Positions 27,996 to 35,868 of a DNA stretch of 64,000 bases are shown one piece after another. The position numbers and the translations under genes were made by a program. Positions within the stretch are counted from its first letter, which is position 1; each line of letters opens with the position of its first letter. The stretch spans positions 124,001 through 188,000 of the forward strand of contig NZ_JAAMPF010000008.1 of assembly GCF_011074795.1 (NCBI RefSeq). The letters are read 5' to 3'. The notes below the pieces were generated by a model that saw only the letters and a program-made list of their open reading frames with translations, did not search any database and was not told where the DNA came from. This stretch comes from Marinobacter salicampi (GTDB taxonomy: Bacteria; Pseudomonadota; Gammaproteobacteria; Pseudomonadales; Oleiphilaceae).

Positions 27996-28651
27996 TGTAC
28001 CGTGTGAAGGAAGCCTTCTATACCTTGCAGGGAGAAGGTGCCCAGGCTGGACGCGCCGCGGTCTTTTGCCGCTTCAGCAAGTGCAATCTGTGGAATGGAC
28101 GGGAAGCTGACCGGGCCCGGGCCGTGTGTAATTTCTGCGATACGGATTTCGTCGGCACCGACGGCCAGAATGGTGGCCAGTTCGCCACAGCGGCGGAATT
28201 GGCCGATCATATTGCCAGTCTCTGGCCTCAGGCGCCGGGACGGCCTTACGTGGTCTGTACCGGTGGCGAGCCACTGTTGCAACTGGACGAAACCCTGGTC
28301 TGCGCCTTCCATGAGCGCGGGTTCGAAGTCGGTGTTGAAACCAATGGCACTTTACCCGCTCCGACTGGCATAGACTGGTTGTGTGTGAGCCCCAAGGCCG
28401 CAGCGCCGGTGGTGATCAATGAATGCGACGAGCTCAAGCTGGTGTATCCCCAGCCCCTGGCGCCTCCGGAAGCCTTCGAACACATGAAAGCACGGCACTT
28501 CTTCCTGTCCCCCATGGCCTCGCCTGCCGTGCCGGAAGCGGGGGAAGACTCGCTCAAACGCAGCAATACCCGCCGGGCTACGGATTACTGTCTGGCCCAT
28601 CCGCGCTGGCGGCTAACCATCCAGATGCACAAGATACTTGGCATAGACTGA
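27995..28651 (+). CDS. queE: 7-Carboxy-7-deazaguanine synthase QueE (radical SAM)
   Basis: 218 residues. The iron-sulfur cysteines are arranged as C-X14-C-X2-C (first Cys in SKCNLW, the others in VCNFCD) instead of the standard CX3CX2C; this extended form is known for a group of QueE enzymes. GGEP follows at about 86-89 (VCTGGEPLL), and VETNGT and the C-terminal QMHKILGID are typical. It rearranges 6-carboxytetrahydropterin to 7-carboxy-7-deazaguanine, the substrate of QueC, with which it is translationally coupled. A hairpin without a T run (GGGCCGG/CCGGCCC, about 28664-28687) follows. Confidence 0.93.
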   Translation: MYRVKEAFYTLQGEGAQAGRAAVFCRFSKCNLWNGREADRARAVCNFCDTDFVGTDGQNGGQFATAAELADHIASLWPQAPGRPYVVCTGGEPLLQLDETLVCAFHERGFEVGVETNGTLPAPTGIDWLCVSPKAAAPVVINECDELKLVYPQPLAPPEAFEHMKARHFFLSPMASPAVPEAGEDSLKRSNTRRATDYCLAHPRWRLTIQMHKILGID

Positions 28652-28675
28652 CCTTTATGTCGCGGGGCCGGACGG

Positions 28676-29767
28676 CTAGAACCGGCCCTCCAGGGCAGCG
28701 GGGCGGGAGGCCCCGGCCTGGAGAACCCCGGGCTGCGACAGGCCAGTGCCTGAGGCTTCAGTGCGGTACTGACTGGGACTAATGCCGGTCCAGCGCTTGA
28801 AGGCCCGGGTAAAATTGGCGGCATCTGCGTAACCCAGGGAATCAGCGATCTGGCTCAGATTCATCCTGGTGCCCTGCAGGAGTTCGCCAGCGCGTTCCAG
28901 CCGGACCTTGTCCACCAGATGCTGGAAGCTTTTGTTCTCCTCCTGCAAGCGGCGCTTAAGAGTGCGTTCTGAAACGAACAGAGTATTGGCTACCCGGGCC
29001 AGCTTTGGTGGGAAAGGATGGCTGGTTTCAATGACCCGTCTTACTCTGACACTAAAGCCGGCATCTTCGGTGAGCTTGCGCAGGGCTTCCTCACACTGGG
29101 CCCGTGACGTTGCGGCGAGCTGTTCATTGCTGAAACGCAGGGGAGCGGAAAGACTGTCCAGGGGGATGACAATGGCGTCGTCTGCTTCATTGTAGAGCAC
29201 CGGAACCGGTACCCGGTGGCGAAAGCGACCGAAGTAGGCGGGCTCGGGACCCCGGCGACGGACGCAGGCGCCCGGAATGGGTGTACCCACCAGTTGTGTC
29301 CCCATCACAATGCAGCCGAACAGTGTGGCGTCCAGAGCAAAGCTGTGGAGTGGCCCCAGCTCGGTTCCACCGACCATCTGGAAGACCGCCTGGTTGCCTT
29401 CGCGCCCCTGGATAATGTTCAGGTTGGGTGACCTCAGAGTGAGGAAACGGCTCATCAGATCCAGAGCTTCCCCCAGTGTTTTGCTGCTCATTACCGCAGT
29501 ACCCAGCGCTCCGTGCAATGGCAACTTGAGTTCACTGGCCAGCATCATGCCCAAGCCTGGTTCGCCACTTTCGATAATCGCCCGGGTCATGAATTCGCTG
29601 GCCTGGGACTGGCTTACCCGAAGTTCCGTTGAGCGCAGACGGGCAGGGTCCAGCCCAACCCGCAGCAGCAGGGCTTGCTCATCCACACCGCCGGTGCGCA
29701 GCAACTCGGCTAACAGATGCAGGTAGATGGATGGCAACCCCAGATCCTGGGATGCGTTGGCTCGCAT
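28676..29767 (-). CDS. AraC-family transcriptional regulator with Arabinose_bd-type N-terminal domain
   Basis: 363 residues. The N-terminal domain (about 20-205) has the pattern of the PF12625 type found in OruR/ArgR-like AraC proteins (SIYLHLLAELLRTGGVDE; GALGTAVMSSKTLGEALDL). The DNA-binding domain (about 255-340) holds two helix-turn-helix motifs, with the signature SLGYADAANFTRAFKRWTG and SPSQYR. It lies downstream of the alpha/beta hydrolase gene on the same strand, 155 bp apart, so it may regulate that gene or a distant catabolic set. The last 24 residues are low-complexity. Confidence 0.88.
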   Translation of the reverse strand: MRANASQDLGLPSIYLHLLAELLRTGGVDEQALLLRVGLDPARLRSTELRVSQSQASEFMTRAIIESGEPGLGMMLASELKLPLHGALGTAVMSSKTLGEALDLMSRFLTLRSPNLNIIQGREGNQAVFQMVGGTELGPLHSFALDATLFGCIVMGTQLVGTPIPGACVRRRGPEPAYFGRFRHRVPVPVLYNEADDAIVIPLDSLSAPLRFSNEQLAATSRAQCEEALRKLTEDAGFSVRVRRVIETSHPFPPKLARVANTLFVSERTLKRRLQEENKSFQHLVDKVRLERAGELLQGTRMNLSQIADSLGYADAANFTRAFKRWTGISPSQYRTEASGTGLSQPGVLQAGASRPAALEGRF

Positions 29768-29922
29768 GGTCTTGGTCCCCGTTAAGTCTGTTGTTATTTT
29801 GGTGCGCTGGAGAGCTGCAAAGTGTGACAGCGTTCAAGCTATAACGATTATGACGCGATTGCCTTCCCCACCCCATGACCCCGCTGACGGGTCAATAGGT
29901 TGGAAAGGCCAATTGAGGGCTT

Positions 29923-30849
29923 TCAGTGGGCGTTAATGAAGCTGGCCAGGGCTCGGGCCGAGCGCCGGGGAACCTCGAGCATGGGCACGTGCCCAACGCC
30001 CTCGAATATCTGAAGCTCCGCATGGGGTACGTTGGCGCGATAGTAGTCGACGCAGCGGGTCGGGGTGATGACATCTCGGTCTCCCCACTGCACCTGAAGC
30101 GGAATACGGGTTTTCTCAAGATGGCGCACCGGCGCATAGGGGTCCGCCATCATGTCAGCGAAAATCCGCTGATGGGCGGAGGCCCGATTCATCAGGTCGA
30201 GGCCAAGTATGCCCGTCATTGCCAGACCCATGAGCGAGGGCTTGCCATTGCCCACGTTATTGAACATCTGGTAGACGCCGGCCCAGTCTTGCGGCACCAG
30301 CAGGGACGGCTCGGTTTTTGGCGCGATCGCCAGATCAAGGTCCGGCTTAATCGGTATGCCGGCACTGTTCAGAACAGTCAGCGTGCGAGCCTGGGGCTCG
30401 AGGATGTGAGCGAGTACAGTGGCAATGGCGGCCCCCATGGAGCTTCCGACCAGATGTACATCTTGCCATCCTTTGGCCTGGAGCCAGCCTTTGAGCCGTT
30501 CAGCCTGGGTCTCAAAGCGGTAGTCCCGGTCTGGGCGGTATTCGCTCTCACCAAAGCCGGGCAGATCTACCACTACCAGGTGCCAGTTTTTGGGCAGCAA
30601 CGGCAACCATGAGCTCCAGTTTTCCTTCATCGCGGCAAAGCCGTGGATCAGTATGACAGTGGGTCTGTCCGCCCCGGGCTTGCCTCGTTCGAGCCAAACC
30701 AGGCGGTGCCCATCCACTGTGGACTGGCGGCGCTTCATACGCTGCAACCATCGGTGGCCGGTCCTGACCAAAGGCCAGGGGTTGGGCACAAGCGCCCGAA
30801 GCCTGGGGTTTTGGGGTAACGAGGCGGGTCTTGACAGGTTGCTAGGCAT
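29923..30849 (-). CDS. Alpha/beta-fold hydrolase (lipase/esterase-like)
   Basis: 308 residues. HGFAAMKENW (about 69-78) is the oxyanion-hole strand turn, the nucleophile elbow is GSSMG (Ser at about 136), and the acid and base are expected in WGDRDVITP and GVGHVPMLE. The wording resembles monoacylglycerol-lipase-like or LipG-type hydrolases of Pseudomonas and Marinobacter. A basic N-terminal stretch (residues 1-45) without a clear signal peptide suggests peripheral inner-membrane association. Its substrate is probably an acyl ester, which is an inference from family. Confidence 0.82.
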   Translation of the reverse strand: MPSNLSRPASLPQNPRLRALVPNPWPLVRTGHRWLQRMKRRQSTVDGHRLVWLERGKPGADRPTVILIHGFAAMKENWSSWLPLLPKNWHLVVVDLPGFGESEYRPDRDYRFETQAERLKGWLQAKGWQDVHLVGSSMGAAIATVLAHILEPQARTLTVLNSAGIPIKPDLDLAIAPKTEPSLLVPQDWAGVYQMFNNVGNGKPSLMGLAMTGILGLDLMNRASAHQRIFADMMADPYAPVRHLEKTRIPLQVQWGDRDVITPTRCVDYYRANVPHAELQIFEGVGHVPMLEVPRRSARALASFINAH

Positions 30850-30975
30850 GGGTGTCTCTCGGTTCTGTTAGGAGGGCAGAGTCAGGGCATCTCCATTCAG
30901 TTTAGCGGGATCGCACTCGGAGGCGTTGGCTATATTGACCGTGACAGTGGGCGCTAGGGTAAGAGTATCGCTGGG

Positions 30976-32721
30976 CTATTGCAGATCCAAATCCACAAAA
31001 ACCGGGTCGTGGTCCGACGAACGCCAGGGGCCAGGCTTGTCTTCAGTCGCTGCAAAGGGCCCCTGGTAACCCAGACTCGGGGGTTCGTCAGCGTTGATAG
31101 TCCAGACCTGGGCTGCTTTCGCTCTGGCTTTGAGTCTGTCGTCCGCCAATATGTAGTCAAGCGTTCCGGCCCGGCCCTTGTAGCGAAAGCTGCGGGTCTT
31201 ATAGCCGTGATAGTGTCGGACCAGATCAGTAAAACCGGCCTCCGCCAGAATCTCCATGGGCCGTTCCCGGGCGTAACTGTTGAAATCGCCGGTAAGCAGC
31301 ATCCCGGCCAGATGCTCCGGCGACCCAAGGCTGTCCAGCCAGGCAGTCAACTCGGTCGCAGCTTCAGCCCGAGCCTTGGCGAAACAGCCCTGGCCGTCAT
31401 TTTGGTCCAGGTTGTCGCCCCGGGCATGTCGGCAGCCCTTGGATTTCAGGTGCACAGCGATTACACGAATTCGTGTGTCCCTGTCTTTCAACCTGAAGGT
31501 CTGACTGATGGCCGGCCGACCTTTTCCAGACTGTGGCTGAACCCGCGCCTGGCCCTCTGGCGCTACAATCCGGCTTTGGTAGAGTATGCCAACCCGGATG
31601 GCGTCGGTGCCAGGGGCCTGCTGTGTTGACGCGTAGTGCCAGCCGTCGCCCAGGGCCTCGGTTAACGTAGCGAGAGCACTGTCTGTGCCATAACCGTCGT
31701 TTTCTACCTCCATAACGGTCAGCACGTCAGGCGCCAGGCCCCGCACCGTGGCGACCAGCTGGTCAGTCTGTGCCCGAAGCCGGCCCTCACTGTCAGCGCC
31801 ACGACTGGCCAGGAAGCCTTCGCCCTCACCGTTGCCGTTGAAGTAGTTGCCCAGGTTCAGCGTCACTACCCGGAAATTGCTTCCTGGTGCTTTTTCCGGT
31901 GGCTGGGGCCGTGGATTCTCAGAAGTAAATTCGGGGGTAGTCGTGGGCTGAAGGCGCCAGGCACCGAAGCGAAAGTCCAGTACCCCGTTCAGGCCGGCGA
32001 CTGTGTCGCCAGCACGGAGGGTATGGTGGTAACTGAGGCCTGGTGGAGGATAGGCGACCGGTCGCGGGTCGCGACGGCTGTGGCCATCATCCAGCACCAG
32101 GCGTTGTTGCAGCTGGATATTGAAAAGCCGTGCTGCAACCGGGCCAGGAGGCATCAACTGAGTCGGGACCCATTGCATGGTTTCGGCCAACGTCAGCTCG
32201 CCATAGCGGGCCAGATGGTAGGTATCGATGACCGTCAAGGGCTTCGTGAAGATCACTCGCATGTTTTCAAGGTACTCCGGAACTACACCATTGGGCCAGG
32301 GGGCGGGAATTGTAACCGCTTCTGGTAATGGGGCCGGGCCACAATCCGAAATGTGGGTAACTTGGGTAAGTTCGGTGAGCCCGTGGAACTCCCGGACCTC
32401 TCCGGAAACCCGCACTCTGTGACTGGTCTTGCCGATGTCGGAATCAGTGAATACGAACAGGGCTTCAGATGTGGTCGGGTCGGTATCGGCAAGAGCATCC
32501 GCCTGCTGAATATAAACACCACGCCAGCCGCCGGAGTGGCGGGCATCGTGGGTGACTATACCTTCGACCGTAACCTTTTCGCCCGCCATGGGCGAGCGGT
32601 CACCGCTGCCCTGGACAAGGGCGATGGCTGTCGCCGGAACGCCACACTCGGCCGCCAGCAAGGGCGGGCCGAACGCGGACAACAGCACCAGTAAAGCAGA
32701 ACTGACAGGCGGATACTTCAA
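30976..32721 (-). CDS. Secreted ExeM/NucH-like extracellular endonuclease
   Basis: 581 residues with a signal peptide (cleavage near LLAAE, residue 24). The first half (about 30-270) resembles the OB/lamin-tail-like binding part of ExeM nucleases (AGEKVTVEGIVTHD). The second half is an endonuclease/exonuclease/phosphatase domain: VTLNLGNYFNG (metal Asn), VMEVEND (Glu), GDFNSYARE (Asp/Asn) and the terminal SDHDPVFVDL with the catalytic His. Such enzymes degrade extracellular DNA for nutrient use or biofilm turnover. The gene is 15 bp downstream of the WYL regulator gene, on the same strand, and may be co-transcribed with it. Confidence 0.87.
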   Translation of the reverse strand: MKYPPVSSALLVLLSAFGPPLLAAECGVPATAIALVQGSGDRSPMAGEKVTVEGIVTHDARHSGGWRGVYIQQADALADTDPTTSEALFVFTDSDIGKTSHRVRVSGEVREFHGLTELTQVTHISDCGPAPLPEAVTIPAPWPNGVVPEYLENMRVIFTKPLTVIDTYHLARYGELTLAETMQWVPTQLMPPGPVAARLFNIQLQQRLVLDDGHSRRDPRPVAYPPPGLSYHHTLRAGDTVAGLNGVLDFRFGAWRLQPTTTPEFTSENPRPQPPEKAPGSNFRVVTLNLGNYFNGNGEGEGFLASRGADSEGRLRAQTDQLVATVRGLAPDVLTVMEVENDGYGTDSALATLTEALGDGWHYASTQQAPGTDAIRVGILYQSRIVAPEGQARVQPQSGKGRPAISQTFRLKDRDTRIRVIAVHLKSKGCRHARGDNLDQNDGQGCFAKARAEAATELTAWLDSLGSPEHLAGMLLTGDFNSYARERPMEILAEAGFTDLVRHYHGYKTRSFRYKGRAGTLDYILADDRLKARAKAAQVWTINADEPPSLGYQGPFAATEDKPGPWRSSDHDPVFVDLDLQ

Positions 32722-32736
32722 GACGGCCCCGGAATA

Positions 32737-33642
32737 TCAGCAGGTCTCGGCTACTTTTTCACGGTTCTTCTTGCGGGAGGCGAACCAGGGCGCCAGGGCT
32801 TCCGGGTTGGCGACTTCCACTTGCTGGATCAGGGGGTCCGGGTCCTTTGTATTGGGGCGGATGCCAACCATGGATAGTACATAGCGGACCAGCGCTGCAC
32901 GAGTATCCAGCCTAAGCCTCTGGTTGGTCATGTTGTAGTCATTGGCAATAATCGCCTGCTGCTCGGCAGAAAGCCGGCGGTCAGGACGCAACTCAATGGT
33001 CACCTTGCGATTCCAGTCCTCGTCCTGATGAACGGTATGGCGGCTACGTTCAGGCAGAATCTGTGGTGTGCCACGGAAGCGGCTAAGCACGAAGTCCCGG
33101 TACTGATTGTGCTGTTCACACCAGCCCCTCACATGCCAGCGCTGGTCACTGTAGACCAGGGTATGGGGTTCAATGGTGCGGCGCACGCCGCGGGGCTCAC
33201 TGAGGGAAAAATACTCAGCCTGTACGCGTCGCCCCTGGCGAGTGGCGGCAACCACGGCCCGCACCACAGCCGGCTCGGCCAGGCGCTTGGGAATCGTTAT
33301 CACGGTGCTGTTTGGAAGGCCTATGTCCAGAGATTCGAAGGTCTGGCTCAGGGCGTCGTTCCGAGCCAGCAGGTCAAGGTATTCATCGGAGTGGCCCTGG
33401 GTCACTACCGGCCGGAAGTTTGAAGATGGTACATAGCCCTTGAGATGACGGTCATACTCCAGGTTGTCAGGCGCGACTTCACGCAGATAGGTATTGATGT
33501 CCTTGGACGCCTGTTGCCGCCCAATGCCGAACCCATGGCAGATATGATTGGTGGTCAGCCTGCCTTCCCACAGAGCGATGATTTCAATCAGACGGTAGCG
33601 TAATAATAAGTCCCAGCGGATGGGCCATTCCGTTTTCTTCAT
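32737..33642 (-). CDS. WYL-domain transcriptional regulator (CapW/BrxR-like layout)
   Basis: 301 residues. A winged helix-turn-helix occupies about 12-70 (RLTTNHICHGFGIGRQQASKDI). The WYL domain is at about 125-205; the signature place reads RWHVRGW, and the following QYRDFVLSRFRG is conserved. A C-terminal WCX-like part ends the protein. This layout is shared with CapW and BrxR, which repress phage-defence operons, but the neighbours here are an extracellular nuclease and an MFS carrier and no defence genes. A possible self-operator lies upstream at 33675-33695. Confidence 0.82.
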   Translation of the reverse strand: MKKTEWPIRWDLLLRYRLIEIIALWEGRLTTNHICHGFGIGRQQASKDINTYLREVAPDNLEYDRHLKGYVPSSNFRPVVTQGHSDEYLDLLARNDALSQTFESLDIGLPNSTVITIPKRLAEPAVVRAVVAATRQGRRVQAEYFSLSEPRGVRRTIEPHTLVYSDQRWHVRGWCEQHNQYRDFVLSRFRGTPQILPERSRHTVHQDEDWNRKVTIELRPDRRLSAEQQAIIANDYNMTNQRLRLDTRAALVRYVLSMVGIRPNTKDPDPLIQQVEVANPEALAPWFASRKKNREKVAETC

Positions 33643-33977
33643 AACGATGGGCTCTTTGTTATGGCTGACTAAAAACTGACCAATCCCTGATCAGTCTTCT
33701 CATATTATCAGCTTTGGAACCGGTGAGTGTGTTACAGGGCATTAATGTAAAAGATTGTAAAATAACTTATTTAGCCCATGCTGTGAGCGGCTTCTAGCGG
33801 GTTGCGGCAAATGCGTAATGGCATTGAAGTCGAGTGACTGGTTTAATGGCTGATTGGCAACAACGCATTAATAAGCCTGCTATTGTTTAGTAAGGTCCTA
33901 TAATTCAATCTAGCCTTTTGAAACCCTTGCCACCCTGAACATCCGGAGTCAGAGGTGCAGCTTTTGGAGACTGCCGG
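33643..33977. other. Divergent intergenic region between the WYL regulator and MFS genes
   Basis: 335 bp, clearly AT-richer than the flanking genes. Besides the operator candidate at 33675-33695 it contains a perfect TATAAT at 33899-33904, which could be a plus-strand -10 for the MFS gene, but no -35 at the right distance is convincing. No small gene with a ribosome binding site is seen. Confidence 0.4.
33675..33695. promoter_or_regulatory. Possible operator for the WYL regulator
   Basis: Inverted repeat ACTGA-N11-TCAGT, centred about 45 bp upstream of the WYL gene start, within its presumed promoter. The wider flanks (GACT at 33667-33670 and AGTC at 33693-33696) extend the symmetry loosely. 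WYL regulators of this layout commonly bind an inverted repeat near their own start. Confidence 0.35.
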
Positions 33978-35258
33978 ATGACCCGCATGGTGGCTTCCCT
34001 GTCGGCATTGATTTTCAGCATTATTCTGCTGGTGAGCGGTAATGCCTTCCTGATGACCCTCCTGGGTATCCGTCTGAGCATTGAGCAGGTCGACCCGGCG
34101 ACCATTGGCTGGGTGCTGGTTTGCTATTCCATCGGCTTTGTTGCAGGCACCCTGTTTGTCAATCGGGTGATTGGCCGGGTCGGTCATATCCGCGCGTTCA
34201 CTGCCTTCGCTGCTCTGGCCGCTGTCGCCGCTCTTCTGCACCCGTTGGCGGTCTCAATGGTATTTTGGGCTGCGCTCCGGGTTGTGTCAGGTTTCAGCAT
34301 GGCCGGCGTATTTGTGGTCATAGAAAGCTGGTTCAGCAGCCGGGCCACCAACAGCAACCGGGGGGCTCTGTTCGCCATCTACCAGATGGTTTTCTTCCTG
34401 TCGGCTGCTGGCGGGCAGTTGGTTGTCAATCTTGGGGATCCGGCCAGTTTCATGCCTTTTACCCTGGCTGCCATTCTGGTCACCCTGGCCATCATTCCGC
34501 TTTCCCTTACCCGCATGGAAGCGCCGCCCATTGAAAAGATTGACAGGATGTCTGTCTTTACACTTTGGCGCGAGTCCTCCACTGGCGTTGTGGGTGCCCT
34601 CATCTGTGGCGTACTGATTGGCTCGTTCTATGCTCTCGGTCCGGTGTACGCCACCCTGGTGGGCATGGACGTGGCCGCGACCTCGGTGTTCATGGCCAGC
34701 GCCATTATTGCCGCCATGCTTCTGGCCTGGCCCCTCGGACGCTTGTGCGACCGTTTTGATCGCCGACGGGTGATGTTCTGGATTGCCCTCGGGGGCGCCG
34801 GTGCCGGCATCGGGGCGGCGCTTCTGCAACCGGACCAGTTCTGGCTTCTGTTATTGGCGGTTGGGCTTTTCACCGGTTTGTCCGCGACTGTCTACCCCGT
34901 CGCTGTGGCGATTACCAACGACCGCATGGAGCACCACAGAATTGTCGCGGCCAGCGCGACACTGCTGCTGAGCTACGGCATTGGCAGCATTATCGGGCCT
35001 GTGGTCATGGCTGAACTGGTGAGCTATACCGGACCCAGGGGTCTTTTCTTGGGCAATGCCGCGTTCTTGCTGTTGCTTGCCGGATCCACCTGGCACCGCA
35101 TCCGTACCACCTACGACATCCCGGTGGAAGAGCAGGAGCAATTTGTCGGCACCATGCCCCAGGCTTCACCGGTACTGGCTGAAATTGATCCCCGGAACGA
35201 GGAATTCCATGCCCCGGATGAGCCTGATGTGTCCGAAGGGTTCAAGAAAGCCGGTTAG
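33978..35258 (+). CDS. MFS transporter, YcaD-like
   Basis: 426 residues with 12 membrane segments. The loop between helices 2 and 3 has VNRVIGRVGHIRAF, a variant of the MFS motif A, and the inter-domain loop has RLCDRFDRRRVMF near residue 255. The sequence pattern (AGVFVVIESWFSSRATNSNRG) is that of YcaD-type carriers of unknown substrate. The C-terminal 50 residues are acidic and cytoplasmic. It diverges from the WYL regulator gene. Confidence 0.82.
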   Translation: MTRMVASLSALIFSIILLVSGNAFLMTLLGIRLSIEQVDPATIGWVLVCYSIGFVAGTLFVNRVIGRVGHIRAFTAFAALAAVAALLHPLAVSMVFWAALRVVSGFSMAGVFVVIESWFSSRATNSNRGALFAIYQMVFFLSAAGGQLVVNLGDPASFMPFTLAAILVTLAIIPLSLTRMEAPPIEKIDRMSVFTLWRESSTGVVGALICGVLIGSFYALGPVYATLVGMDVAATSVFMASAIIAAMLLAWPLGRLCDRFDRRRVMFWIALGGAGAGIGAALLQPDQFWLLLLAVGLFTGLSATVYPVAVAITNDRMEHHRIVAASATLLLSYGIGSIIGPVVMAELVSYTGPRGLFLGNAAFLLLLAGSTWHRIRTTYDIPVEEQEQFVGTMPQASPVLAEIDPRNEEFHAPDEPDVSEGFKKAG

Positions 35259-35345
35259 TCAATTCATCAAGTCTGGACGGGCGTGTTTCCGGCCCGGTGT
35301 TTGCGAACTCTGCCGTGCAGGATGTATCTTTTTTAATAGCAACAA

Positions 35346-35368
35346 TTAGCTTACTAGTAGTAGGTTAG
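35346..35368. promoter_or_regulatory. Palindromic operator in front of the MarR gene
   Basis: TTAGCTTACTA (35346-35356) and TAGTAGGTTAG (35358-35368) form a palindrome with 8 of 11 positions matching around a central G. It lies about 30 bp upstream of the MarR start, in an AT-rich stretch that should be the promoter. The place and symmetry are typical for MarR autoregulation of a linked efflux gene. Confidence 0.5.
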
Positions 35369-35397
35369 TTCCCGTTATTCGTTGATCGAGGTTTAGA

Positions 35398-35838
35398 ATG
35401 GAGCAAGGTGCGGTAAGAGATCAGTTCCCGTTCGCCGTAGCGCGGGTCACCCGTCGCTGGCGCAAGCTGCTTGATGAGCGGCTCAAGGATCTGGGGGTGA
35501 CCCAGGCCCGTTGGACAACCATGTTCTACCTGCAGCGTGGCGGCGAGGGTCTTACCCAGCGTGAGCTGGCGAGCCTGATGGCGATAGAGAATCCAACTCT
35601 GGTAAGGCTACTCGACAGTCTCGAAGAGCAGGGGCTTATCGAGAGGCGCCTGTGCCAGAAGGACCGGCGGGCACGCCGGCTTCATCTGACTTCGTCGGGC
35701 GAGGCCTTTATGAACGAGCTGAATGCCCGGGCCGCTGCCCTGCGAGAGGAGATGCTCAAGGGTGTGGCCGAAGAGGACATCGGGATCGCAGTAGGTGTCT
35801 TTAACCAAATCATGGTGAATGGCGACCGCCTGAAGTAA
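35398..35838 (+). CDS. MarR/SlyA-family transcriptional regulator
   Basis: 146 residues. The winged helix is seen at about 30-105: QARWTTMFYLQRGGEGLTQRELA, the recognition helix IENPTLVRLLDSLE and the wing KDRRARRLHLTSSG with the conserved DxR. It opens a two-gene unit with the DHA2 efflux gene 30 bp downstream. By family precedent it represses the unit and is released by a small hydrophobic or phenolic compound. Confidence 0.9.
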   Translation: MEQGAVRDQFPFAVARVTRRWRKLLDERLKDLGVTQARWTTMFYLQRGGEGLTQRELASLMAIENPTLVRLLDSLEEQGLIERRLCQKDRRARRLHLTSSGEAFMNELNARAAALREEMLKGVAEEDIGIAVGVFNQIMVNGDRLK

Positions 35839-35868
35839 ACCAACGGTTGTTCACCGCCGGGAGCGCTC

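Noticed and set aside
32737..35258. A defence island around the WYL regulator
   Set aside because: The neighbours are a secreted nuclease and MFS carriers; no CBASS, BREX, restriction or toxin genes are visible.
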